This document shows, piece by piece, positions 35,273 through 42,661 of a stretch of DNA of 46,808 nt. A model generated the notes under the pieces. It had not been told where the DNA came from. It saw nothing but the letters and a program-made list of their open reading frames with translations, and searched no databases. The stretch covers positions 1-46,808 of the forward strand of contig CALJOJ010000029.1 of the NCBI GenBank assembly GCA_937981665.1. The letters run 5' to 3'. The DNA comes from an uncultured Rubritalea sp. (GTDB lineage: Bacteria > Verrucomicrobiota > Verrucomicrobiia > Verrucomicrobiales > Akkermansiaceae). How positions within the stretch are numbered: the first letter of the stretch is position 1; every line of letters begins with the position of its first letter. The position numbers were made by a program, and so were the translations under genes.

Positions 35273-35824
35273 CTATTTAAGTGCCTTAATAATGTCTTTG
35301 GTCCCATGCCTTTTACCTACGGTTCCGAAGGCGAAGGAGGCAGTTATTTTACCACCTTGATCGATGATAAAGATCGTTGGATGCGCGATTCCTTCTAGCT
35401 CAGTATCTTTTTTAGTATGATTTCTTACACCATAAGCATCGATGGTTTTTGACTTATCATCAGCCAGCAGCGGAAAGCTTATCTTTAGGGTTTCTTTGAC
35501 TTTTTTGAGTGTCTTCTTGTTATCAAAGTTGACCGCCCACAATGTGGCACCAGCATCAGTGATCTGTGGATTACCTGCTTGCAGTTCGACCAACTGCTTT
35601 TGGCATGGTGGTCAGAATGCTCCAGATCTGTAGAAGAGGAGTGCTACTTTACCTTGTTGCAGCTGCTTGTAGAGGGTGTGTTTCTCGCCGCCTGCTTCCT
35701 TCAAGGTGAAGTCAGGTGCTATGTCACCCACTTTAAGAGGCTCTGTTTCAGCCGCTGTAGTGAGTAGCACAGAAGAGAGTAGTGCCAGCGTGATTGAAGT
35801 TAGAAGTAGTATTGAGTTCCTCAT
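35273..35824 (-). CDS. Thioredoxin/peroxiredoxin-like protein, candidate selenoprotein (UGA at residue 71)
   Basis: Read through an in-frame TGA (35612-35614) the gene gives 183 residues: a signal peptide (to about TTAA-ETEP), the AhpC/TSA start VGDIAPDFTLKEAGGEKHTL, then LLFYRSGAF-U-PPCQKQLVELQ and the cis-Pro region EGIAHPTIFIIDQ. The TGA sits exactly where homologues have the first Cys of the CxxC redox motif, giving U71-P-P-C74. Fourteen bases after the UGA the mRNA can form GCAGUU-GGUCG-AACUGC, a SECIS-like hairpin (35581-35597). Without readthrough the product stops at 70 residues. A simple nonsense mutation is the rival explanation. No selenocysteine-machinery gene is in the window. 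Confidence 0.75.
35581..35597 (-). promoter_or_regulatory. Candidate bacterial SECIS hairpin
   Basis: On the transcript strand GCAGUU pairs with AACUGC around a GGUCG loop. The hairpin begins 14 bases after the UGA, so the loop lies about 21 bases downstream, inside the window in which SelB recognises bacterial SECIS elements. The loop starts with GGU, like that of E. coli fdhF. The pairing is seen; the function is inferred. Confidence 0.65.
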
Positions 35825-35922
35825 TGTAGACCATAGGATGCTTGATCTGTTTTTTTATTCATCAGAAAACGACCATTAGCCATTTTTTCGATAATTATTC
35901 CAAGGTTCTAATGTATAGGATA

Positions 35923-36042
35923 CTTCTGAAAAATCCCGATATTACTGATTCTGTTACTAGAGTTGACAGCTTGCAAGCAAAGCTTATATGTTCAAAATAT
36001 GACTCTTCGGGTAAAAGAATAAACATCGCTAGTTTCCAGAAG
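35923..36042. repeat. Non-coding element copy 2 (inverted relative to copy 1)
   Basis: This 120-bp element is the reverse complement of copy 1 (10146-10277). Its ends read CTTCTGAAAAAT and AGTTTCCAGAAG. It shares the identical 18-bp end and a nearly identical 69-bp block with copy 1, and the middle differs in sequence and length. It is flanked by TA on both sides. It lies between the redox gene (start 35824) and the esterase gene (36124), with no ORF. Confidence 0.75.
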
Positions 36043-36123
36043 TACCCTATAAATATTATTAGCGGTTGATTATTAGCGGTTGAGTACTCTCATAGATACA
36101 ACTAGCCTAGAGCACCTTCGATC

Positions 36124-37635
36124 ATGAAAAAAATAACCTTCTTAATGAGCCTACTATTGGCTCCATCCGCGTTCGCTGAACTCAAGATAGCAGATATATT
36201 CACAGACCATAGCGTGCTTCAGCAGGGGATGAATGTGCCGGTCTGGGGAACAGCAGATGCTGGTGATAGCGTGACGCTAACATTTAATGACCAGTCTCTA
36301 ACAGCTAAAGCAAATAAGAACGGCAAATGGAAAATCTCGCTAGCTCCACTGCAGGCTTCGTTTGATCCCGCATCACTTGTGGTGAAATCTGGTACAGAAC
36401 AGATCACTCTAACAGATATTCTCGTCGGTGAAGTCTGGATTTGCTCCGGTCAGTCTAATATGCAGATGGGAGCGGATAGGGTACCAGAGGTAAATGAGCT
36501 CGCAAAGAAGGCGAAACACATTCGCTCGTTTGAAGTGAAGCATATGGTTTCCTTAAAAGAAGAAGACGGTCTAGATGGAGTATGGCAAGTGACTACACCG
36601 GTGAGTGCTGTGGCACTTGGGTTCGCCTATCATCTGCAACAGCGAGCAGATACTCCGGTGGGCATCATTCATGCCAGCTGGGGCAGCTCTGGCATAGAAG
36701 CCTGGATGCCACGAGACATGGAAGAAACTGTGCCACACTTTAAAACCATCATGCAAGAATTTGATGCGGATAAGGAAACGCAAGCCAGAATTGAAGCCAT
36801 CCTTAATGGTAAAAGACCCTGGCCTAATCAAGACGATATATTTCTCCGTAGGCAGTCTAATCTCCTCTATAATGCGATGATCCATCCGCTCTCACCATAC
36901 GCGTGTCGCGGACTAGTCTGGTACCAAGGTGAGCGTAATACGCAGTCGATGAAGGGAATGCTTAAGTCACCTTGGTTCTCAAGAAACTCAGGTATCCTAA
37001 AGTATGGCGATACCTTAACTGCCTTTATTAAGAGGTACCGTAAGCAATGGGGAAATGAACAAATGCATTTTCTAACAGTCATGCTTCCTGGCTATCATAA
37101 GCCACTTCGTACAGGGAAAGAAAAAGGTCATGACCATCCAGATGCACACTCTTGGGCATGGATGAGAGAAGCCCAGCTACGGTCACTTGAGCTAGAAAAT
37201 ACAGGCGTAGTGAACACCATAGACCTCGGTGATCTTAAGGACATTCACCCTAAAGATAAGCTACCTATCGGTCAGCGTCTCGCTCTCTTAGCCGCTCGTG
37301 ACACCTTAGATAAGAACCTCACTGCTGAAGGTCCTATTCTGAAAAACGTGGAACTATCTGATGGAAAAATCACCGTTTACTTTGATCATGCAGAGGGGTT
37401 AAAAACTTTCGACGGAAAAGCACCAACATCATTTTGGATAGCAGATAAATCTCAAAAATGGGTTCGTGCTAATGCCTCGATCGTCGGCGGTACTATCACT
37501 CTAACAGCTTCGCAAGTAATGAAGCCACTCTACGTAAGGTATGCCTTCACTGGTAAGCCTGAGGTAAATCTCGTAAATGCAGCTGACCTACCAGCAAGAC
37601 CATTCAGGACAGATACATTTCCTCCTAAAAAATAG
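36124..37635 (+). CDS. SASA-family (sialate O-acetylesterase-like) hydrolase
   Basis: A 503-residue secreted enzyme with a signal peptide ending near SAFA-EL (residue 18). The SGNH-type nucleophile motif GQSNM (109-113, Ser111) is intact; WGSSGIEAWMPR (about 180-191) and GLVWYQGERN (about 262-271) follow, and the catalytic His probably lies in LGDLKDIHPKDK (about 375). It would remove acetyl groups from sialic acid or from other acetylated sugars in the periplasm or outside. Four copies of the TCTAACAG octamer occur in this gene. It is monocistronic and convergent to the ThuA gene. Confidence 0.9.
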   Translation: MKKITFLMSLLLAPSAFAELKIADIFTDHSVLQQGMNVPVWGTADAGDSVTLTFNDQSLTAKANKNGKWKISLAPLQASFDPASLVVKSGTEQITLTDILVGEVWICSGQSNMQMGADRVPEVNELAKKAKHIRSFEVKHMVSLKEEDGLDGVWQVTTPVSAVALGFAYHLQQRADTPVGIIHASWGSSGIEAWMPRDMEETVPHFKTIMQEFDADKETQARIEAILNGKRPWPNQDDIFLRRQSNLLYNAMIHPLSPYACRGLVWYQGERNTQSMKGMLKSPWFSRNSGILKYGDTLTAFIKRYRKQWGNEQMHFLTVMLPGYHKPLRTGKEKGHDHPDAHSWAWMREAQLRSLELENTGVVNTIDLGDLKDIHPKDKLPIGQRLALLAARDTLDKNLTAEGPILKNVELSDGKITVYFDHAEGLKTFDGKAPTSFWIADKSQKWVRANASIVGGTITLTASQVMKPLYVRYAFTGKPEVNLVNAADLPARPFRTDTFPPKK

Positions 37636-37662
37636 CACGCTTGAGGCAACCTGTAGAAAGCA

Positions 37663-37697
37663 AATAGCCCAAAGAGATCTATTCTCCTTGGGCTATT
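37663..37697. terminator. Bidirectional terminator SASA esterase/ThuA
   Basis: AATAGCCCAA (37663-37672) is the exact reverse complement of TTGGGCTATT (37688-37697). It lies between convergent genes, and ATTTT follows on the right. It should act in both directions. Confidence 0.8.
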
Positions 37698-37799
37698 ATT
37701 TTAGACTAAGTGAGTCGATGACTACTTAGCTATGTGGATTCCTCTCGCTTCATCACTACTGATAGTTACTAGAAACATATGCTAGAAGTCCCCTTGATA

Positions 37800-38702
37800 T
37801 TATTTTTCTTCAGCCGCTACTTCTTTCTTAGCAAGATAGTTGATGCTGTTGACGAAAACTGACTGGAACTCTGGAGCTTCCCACTCTGCAGTGAAGTGAC
37901 CTAGAGTAAGTGCCATTACCTTAGATGTGTCATAAGGCATTTCCCAGAGTACAGGAGCGGTAGATGTCTTACCGACAGTTCCTTCAAGAATCTGAGATAC
38001 ATTCTTCATCTTATAGTACGCAAGGTAGAGCTCTGAGTTACCTGTTGTATAGCTATCTGGCACACCTGCAGCAGCTTCGTGCTGGATCAGTTTCGTGATT
38101 GCAATAGGAGATTTCTTTGTGTGCTTGATGCTTGCACATCCACAGAAGTCACCCCAGACAGGAAAGTCCTTACCTGGATGTTCCTTAGTCCACTTATCTA
38201 AGATCTTCTTATCTACCTCTCCTTTTCCTAGGCCCTGAGGTACTAGTTCAAGATTCTTCGACTTCTTGCGAGGTGCCTTAAAGGTTGGCCAGAAACTATG
38301 TAGAGATCCGTGGATCAAGAATGCGTTCACGCCGTGCTCAGTTGTCTGTTTCATCACATTATAAGCAGCTAGCGTATCTGTAGTGTTAGCCACACAGATG
38401 TTATAAACGACAACATCGTAACCTTTAGCGAAATCTTCATCTTCAGAGAAGCGCTTGATTAGTCCGTCGTAGCTATCAGATAAAATAGTGGTTTCCCATG
38501 TCTGCTTAGCAGCTATTTTTTCAAAGATCTTTCGTTGTCCTGTATAGTCATGATACTGACCAGGCTCGTGTGTCACGTATAGCACCTTAGCTGCGCCTTC
38601 AGTCGCTACTTTTTCTGTGCTTTCAGCTTTGGTTTTCTCTTCACTGGCACAGCAAGAAAGTGCGAAGCCAATAAACAATGATAGTGCTGTTTTAAATTTC
38701 AT
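37800..38702 (-). CDS. ThuA-domain lipoprotein
   Basis: A 300-residue lipoprotein with a leader and lipobox ALSCC-AS (acylated Cys near 17 or 18). The mature part opens with VLYVTHEPGQYHDYTGQRKI, typical of ThuA-like domains, and contains YDVVVYNICVANT and AFLIHGSLHSFWPTF, which form the amidotransferase-like fold. ThuA proteins are linked to trehalose or sugar-polymer use; a catalytic role is unproven. Homologues are very numerous in Verrucomicrobiota and Planctomycetota, which supports the taxonomic guess. It is convergent to the esterase. Confidence 0.85.
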   Translation of the reverse strand: MKFKTALSLFIGFALSCCASEEKTKAESTEKVATEGAAKVLYVTHEPGQYHDYTGQRKIFEKIAAKQTWETTILSDSYDGLIKRFSEDEDFAKGYDVVVYNICVANTTDTLAAYNVMKQTTEHGVNAFLIHGSLHSFWPTFKAPRKKSKNLELVPQGLGKGEVDKKILDKWTKEHPGKDFPVWGDFCGCASIKHTKKSPIAITKLIQHEAAAGVPDSYTTGNSELYLAYYKMKNVSQILEGTVGKTSTAPVLWEMPYDTSKVMALTLGHFTAEWEAPEFQSVFVNSINYLAKKEVAAEEK

Positions 38703-39141
38703 TTTTATACTTATTTCTATGGTTATTTTCTATATTCAGTCTGTTTTATGGACATTTAAAATGATGATTCATTTCCTTGTTCTGAAATGACACGGCCTCA
38801 TGTGTCAATTGGTCTGGACTAGAGTATTTTATAAACATGGGCGTAAATAAGTATAGCACGAAATTAAGCTATACCGACTAAAATTTCTCACTCCATAAAT
38901 CTGTAGCACAACCTGTTGATACCCTATTAATAGATTCAACTATAGATACTCTCCACCTTCTAAAGAGCCCAATGCTGACACGTATGTCATCATAGAGTGG
39001 ATCTGGTGTCTTTGATTACATCGAGTAATAAGACTCGCTAAGGTCTGTGACGTTTTTAGTTAGAGATGAGGGGATAAGGTTTAGTTTAGTCTTGTGAGTG
39101 TGAGTGGCATTGCTATGTATGGAGCTAGCAATAAGCTTACC
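38703..39141. other. Intergenic region ThuA/DUF6882 gene
   Basis: About 440 bp without a supported gene. A TGACAC...GTGTCA inverted pair (38788-38793 and 38802-38807) lies about 90 bp upstream of the ThuA gene. On the leftward strand the same place reads TTGACA, a possible -35 box, without a clear -10. The rest is AT-rich and should carry the promoter of the gene starting at about 39142. Confidence 0.35.
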
Positions 39142-39606
39142 ATGATTACTGAACAAGACATCGAAAACTACTTCGTAAAGGCACGTACTAATCTCCAGCT
39201 TCTCACAGAGGAGCACCATCGTAAATGGAGGCTGGGTGATGCTGAGAGGTGGGATGTGGATCAGGAAAAGGGTGTCATTACGTGGACATTCGATGACGGG
39301 GTGGTGGTGACCGCTCCTTGCCAGATAGCGGGTACGTATAATCTGGAGGCTCAGACTTACCTATGGGCATGGGAGAATGCTTCTATCCTTGAGAGCTTAA
39401 AAGATGATGCGAAGTGTGTGCTAGACTTCGCTAAGGAAAACGAGATTGAGTTCTTACAACAGGCGCAATTAGAATGTGACGAGGAGGCGGCATGGGATCT
39501 GGCTGCGTTAGCTAATTTATTAACTGATCAAGGTGGGGTCTACCGTGGACCGGCTGGGTCTACGGTGATCTTTTTTACCTTTGGTGAGGTGAAGATATCT
39601 AAGTAG
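39142..39606 (+). CDS. DUF6882 family protein
   Basis: A 154-residue protein from the ATG at 39142 (an in-frame GTG at 39094 would add 16 residues). The central region fits DUF6882: ERWDVDQEKGVITWTFDDGV, then QTYLWAWENASILESLKDDA, and near the C-terminus EEAAWDLAALANLLTDQGGV with YRGP. The fold is predicted alpha+beta; the function is unknown. Such genes are scattered in many bacteria, sometimes near toxin-immunity loci, but no toxin is nearby here. No signal peptide is seen. Confidence 0.7.
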   Translation: MITEQDIENYFVKARTNLQLLTEEHHRKWRLGDAERWDVDQEKGVITWTFDDGVVVTAPCQIAGTYNLEAQTYLWAWENASILESLKDDAKCVLDFAKENEIEFLQQAQLECDEEAAWDLAALANLLTDQGGVYRGPAGSTVIFFTFGEVKISK

Positions 39607-39669
39607 GTATCTTGGCGGTGCAAGATAGTTTGGTTTCCACGGTGGTACAGATACGTGCGGAAGTAAAAA

Positions 39670-39696
39670 AAGCGCGTAAGATCTCTCCGCGCGCTT
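39670..39696 (-). terminator. Terminator after the small helical protein gene
   Basis: AAGCGCG (39670-39676) pairs with CGCGCTT (39690-39696). On the leftward strand a run of T follows the stem (39664-39670). It lies 27 bp beyond the stop of the gene at 39723-40064. Confidence 0.8.
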
Positions 39697-39722
39697 GATG
39701 ATATGAAAGTATGTAAAGCTTA

Positions 39723-40064
39723 CTATGTGGCTGAGCATTCGTCGCCGCTACAGCAGTCTTCACCCTTTGACTTGTATTTCTCTGCGGTGTTTTGGGCGGC
39801 TTCTTTACCAGCGGCGGCACCTTTCTCCATACCTTCACGCATGGACTCTGGGAGGAACTCTGCTGCGAGTGCGCTAGCGAATGAGGCACCGTAAGATGCT
39901 CCGTATGCTAGGTCATGGGCTGCATTGGAAATTGCTTTTTTCACCTTAGGGGCAGCATCTTGAGCTTTAGCTTTGGCTTCTTCAGCGGCATTCTTGAAGG
40001 TGTCGTTGAGTGAGTCCATAGTGTCTTTGATTTTGTCTTCAGTCTGATTATTGTCGTTCGTCAT
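39723..40064 (-). CDS. Small Ala/Lys-rich helical protein with C-terminal cysteines
   Basis: A 113-residue protein of no recognised family. It is highly charged and alanine-rich with long amphipathic helices (DSLNDTFKNAAEEAKAKAQD, about 17-36), a segment rich in small residues (AYGASYGASFASALAAEFLP, about 53-72), and a C-terminus reading GEDCCSGDECSAT. The three cysteines in eight residues suggest a metal-binding or disulfide tail (inference). It resembles phasin-like or YtxH-like stress proteins only in composition. It has no signal peptide and is followed by a terminator. Confidence 0.65.
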   Translation of the reverse strand: MTNDNNQTEDKIKDTMDSLNDTFKNAAEEAKAKAQDAAPKVKKAISNAAHDLAYGASYGASFASALAAEFLPESMREGMEKGAAAGKEAAQNTAEKYKSKGEDCCSGDECSAT

Positions 40065-40145
40065 AGTGATATCTGTTCTATTGGTTGTTTTGTTTTATTA
40101 GGGATAGAATGCCACAGAACTGAGAGATTTCACATTATAATTTTC

Positions 40146-40988
40146 ATGAGTCATTATAATCATGAGAATTACGTCTATCTGGTGCTTCTCGGCTTGTCAG
40201 AATGGCAGATCTTCTTAGAATATGCCGCAGTGAGCGAAGAAAAATACAAAGTGAAGTTAGATATCTTTGAGGGACCATTGGATCTCTTATTGTATCTCAT
40301 CAAAAAAGATGAAGTGGATATCTATGATATCTCGATAGAGCGTGTCACGAAACAGTATCTTGATTATATTAATACCTTTAAGATGCTCAACATTGACCTA
40401 GCGTCTGAGTTCATCGTGATGGCTGCTAATCTGATGTACATTAAGAGCCGCACACTTTTACCGAAACAAGAGCAGCCACCAGAGGAAGACATCGAGGAGG
40501 ATGATCCACGATGGGAGCTGATCCGCCAGCTAATAGAGTATAAGAAGTTCAAGGATGCTGCCGGCTTTTTATCTCAAAAGGCGATCGAGCAGGAAGACTA
40601 CTTTGCCCATGTGCCAGAGAAGCCAGAGAACCTCCACGAGGAGCCTGCTCCACTTCCTGATGCTAATATTTTCGATCTCATCCGTGCGTTCCAGAGTGTT
40701 CTGTCCCGCTTTGAGGAGAGTAATGATCTTGGTGATATTGTGGATGATAGGTTCACTGTATCAGATAAGATAGCTATTCTGTTAGATACGACTGAGCCAG
40801 GTGAGCGGAGGGTTTTCCTTAACTTGTTCAATGACGCGACTACGAAGTCTGAGGTCATCGTGACTTTCCTTGCTGTGTTAGAGCTGATGAAGATGAACCA
40901 ATTTAAAATCATCCAGAGTGAGATCTTAGGTGACATTGAGATAGAGCGAAATTCCTCTAGTAAGGCTTCTCTGTATAATGCGGATTAG
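40146..40988 (+). CDS. scpA: Segregation and condensation protein A
   Basis: A 280-residue ScpA, the kleisin subunit that bridges Smc heads in bacterial condensin. The N-terminal signature KLDIFEGPLDLLLYLIKKDE and the following DISIERVTKQYLDYI are diagnostic. The C-terminal winged-helix part includes VIVTFLAVLELMKMNQFKII. A GTG at 40230 (SEEKYKVKLD) may be the true start, since the first 28 residues are not typical for the family. No scpB or smc is adjacent. Condensin is loaded at ParB-parS, and two parS-like sites lie 9 kb upstream. Confidence 0.9.
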   Translation: MSHYNHENYVYLVLLGLSEWQIFLEYAAVSEEKYKVKLDIFEGPLDLLLYLIKKDEVDIYDISIERVTKQYLDYINTFKMLNIDLASEFIVMAANLMYIKSRTLLPKQEQPPEEDIEEDDPRWELIRQLIEYKKFKDAAGFLSQKAIEQEDYFAHVPEKPENLHEEPAPLPDANIFDLIRAFQSVLSRFEESNDLGDIVDDRFTVSDKIAILLDTTEPGERRVFLNLFNDATTKSEVIVTFLAVLELMKMNQFKIIQSEILGDIEIERNSSSKASLYNAD

Positions 40989-41000
40989 CTAGCTCGCCTG

Positions 41001-41546
41001 TTACTCACCTAACCAGTCTTTCTGCGTCTCTTCGCCAAAGCGGACTTCCATCCAGTCTATCTTTTCTCCGGTGAAGTCGAAGCGGGCGAAGAACTGTGCT
41101 CCAGCTAGTAGTTGTGGTAACCAGTATTGGTCGTCTTCCCACATTTTCTCATAAGGCACGTCAGCTATCTTCTTCCAGAATGGATCTGCTTCCACAGTCG
41201 GCTGTGGCTCTCCAGTGAAGTCTTCTGCGATAAAGACGTGGCAGTGAATGTCTGGAATGTCCGACATGGCAAAGCAGAGCTCGCCCATCTTGACTGGGTT
41301 TAGCGGGGTAATATGAAGCTCTTCTTGGCACTCACGGATGATCGCTTGATGGGCGGTTTCACCTGGGTCTATCTTACCACCTGGGCCGTTTACTTTTCCC
41401 ATGCCGATGCCTGTGAGCTTATCAATGAGGAGAACCTCACCATTTCTAACAATAAACATCAGTGTGGCACGAATCACAGGTTCCCAATCTTGCCAATCGG
41501 TGCGGGTGGTTGGGTTGATTTCTCGTTCGGGCGTAGATTCTATCAT
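41001..41546 (-). CDS. Nudix hydrolase (8-oxo-dGTPase-like)
   Basis: A 181-residue Nudix protein. The Nudix box runs from Gly57 to Ile79, with Glu63 and the core REcqEEL (71-77) in place. The segments before (VNGPGGKIDPGE) and after resemble the MutT/MTH1 branch, which removes oxidised purine nucleotides such as 8-oxo-dGTP from the pool. The glycine before the last hydrophobic position of the box is replaced by His. The gene is convergent to scpA, with only 12 bp between stops. Confidence 0.88.
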   Translation of the reverse strand: MIESTPEREINPTTRTDWQDWEPVIRATLMFIVRNGEVLLIDKLTGIGMGKVNGPGGKIDPGETAHQAIIRECQEELHITPLNPVKMGELCFAMSDIPDIHCHVFIAEDFTGEPQPTVEADPFWKKIADVPYEKMWEDDQYWLPQLLAGAQFFARFDFTGEKIDWMEVRFGEETQKDWLGE

Positions 41547-41639
41547 GCTCTCTATTTATCGGTAGATCCCTATGGTGACAAGGGAAACTCTCAGTAGACG
41601 GGGGAGTCATGACAATAGGCATTATTCGTTAACGCAACT

Positions 41640-41651
41640 TTATTGCAATAA
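41640..41651. promoter_or_regulatory. Palindrome upstream of metal-binding receptor gene
   Basis: TTATTGCAATAA is a perfect 12-bp palindrome centred about 45 bp before the start of the Zn/Mn receptor gene. A metalloregulator operator (Zur/Fur-like) would fit the place, but the sequence matches no consensus that I can name. Confidence 0.35.
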
Positions 41652-41689
41652 TGACTTGAAAAAATGCTGGATTAGGTTTTATTGTGTTT

Positions 41690-42574
41690 ATGAAATCATT
41701 ATTGAAAATCATCCTTACTCTAAGTGCCTTGTTAACGATGGCAGGGCAGGCAAAGGTAAAGATAGCGTCTCTCTCTCCGCTGCTAGCGGATCTAGCGCGC
41801 CAGGTAGGCGGTGATAAGGTGACGGTAGTAGACCTCATCGGCACGACTGGTAGCCCGCATTCATTTCAACCAACTACCCAGACGATGAAGGAGGCCTCAG
41901 GCGCACATCTATATTTAGCTTCTGGTAAAGGGCTAGAACCTTATCTGCCTAAGTTGAAATCACTGATTGGAGATTCGGCGCTTGTGCTAGAAGTAGGTAA
42001 AAATATACGCTCGCTTGAGATAAGCAATAATTCAGGTGTCTATGTCTGTTGCCCTAATCACAGTCATGGCATCATCGACCCACATTGGTGGCATTCCATA
42101 GAGAACTGGCGGAAGGCTACTTCTGTACTTGCTGACCATCTCATCAAGATAGACCCAGCGAATAAAGCTCATTACAAGGCTACTTCTATGGCGTATAGGG
42201 AGCAGCTATCACAGACTCATTCTTGGGCGAAGACACAGGTCGCAACGATCCCTAAGTCAGCTCGTTTACTAGCGACTGCGCACGCGGCGTTCGGCTATTT
42301 CTGTAAGGATTATAAATTTAAATCTATCCCGCTACGTGGAGTGAACAGTGAGCAGGCATCCTCACCTCAGTACTTAGCAGAGGCTATAGCTACATTGCAG
42401 AAGTCTGATGTGAAGGCTATCTTTCCAGATGAGTCATCGAACCCTAAAGCCCTTCTCACAGTGAGTAAGGCGTCAGGTGTTAAGCTAGCACCTAAGATCT
42501 ACTCGGACTCACACGCCTCTATCATCGGCATGTTTCAGCATAATGTGACGACCATCACTCAGGCTCTTAAGTAG
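41690..42574 (+). CDS. Zinc/manganese ABC-transporter substrate-binding protein
   Basis: A 294-residue solute-binding protein (ZnuA/TroA group), taken from the ATG at 41690 rather than the GTG at 41684. It has a signal peptide (LTLSALLTMAGQA) and the two-lobed fold with metal ligands in GSPHSF (first His), IIDPHWWH (second), and LLATAHAAFGYF (third); an acidic residue in FPDESSNP completes the site. No long His-rich loop is present. It captures Zn or Mn in the periplasm. No permease or ATPase gene follows, so it is an orphan receptor in this window. Confidence 0.88.
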   Translation: MKSLLKIILTLSALLTMAGQAKVKIASLSPLLADLARQVGGDKVTVVDLIGTTGSPHSFQPTTQTMKEASGAHLYLASGKGLEPYLPKLKSLIGDSALVLEVGKNIRSLEISNNSGVYVCCPNHSHGIIDPHWWHSIENWRKATSVLADHLIKIDPANKAHYKATSMAYREQLSQTHSWAKTQVATIPKSARLLATAHAAFGYFCKDYKFKSIPLRGVNSEQASSPQYLAEAIATLQKSDVKAIFPDESSNPKALLTVSKASGVKLAPKIYSDSHASIIGMFQHNVTTITQALK

Positions 42575-42600
42575 TTGTAAAATGTATACCACCCCTAATA

Positions 42601-42636
42601 AACCTCTAACTGACTAGAATCAGTTAGAGGTTTTTT
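42601..42636. terminator. Terminator after the metal-receptor gene
   Basis: AACCTCTAACTGA (42601-42613) and TCAGTTAGAGGTT (42620-42632) form a 13-bp stem with a CTAGAA loop, followed by T's. Each arm contains TCTAACTG, one base from the recurrent octamer TCTAACAG. It lies between convergent genes. Confidence 0.85.
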
Positions 42637-42661
42637 GATCGTTGTTATTTCCTGCAGTGAG

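Noticed and set aside
35273-35593. Reading this as an independent 106-residue gene
   Set aside because: It lacks a proper start (TTG only) and continues the upstream peroxiredoxin-like frame through the UGA without frameshift.
38788-38807. TGACAC/GTGTCA inverted pair as an operator
   Set aside because: Only six bases per arm and no second copy seen upstream of other genes.
39599-39889. 96-codon minus-strand ORF
   Set aside because: It overlaps the better-supported helical protein gene (39723-40064) in another frame and crosses its terminator.
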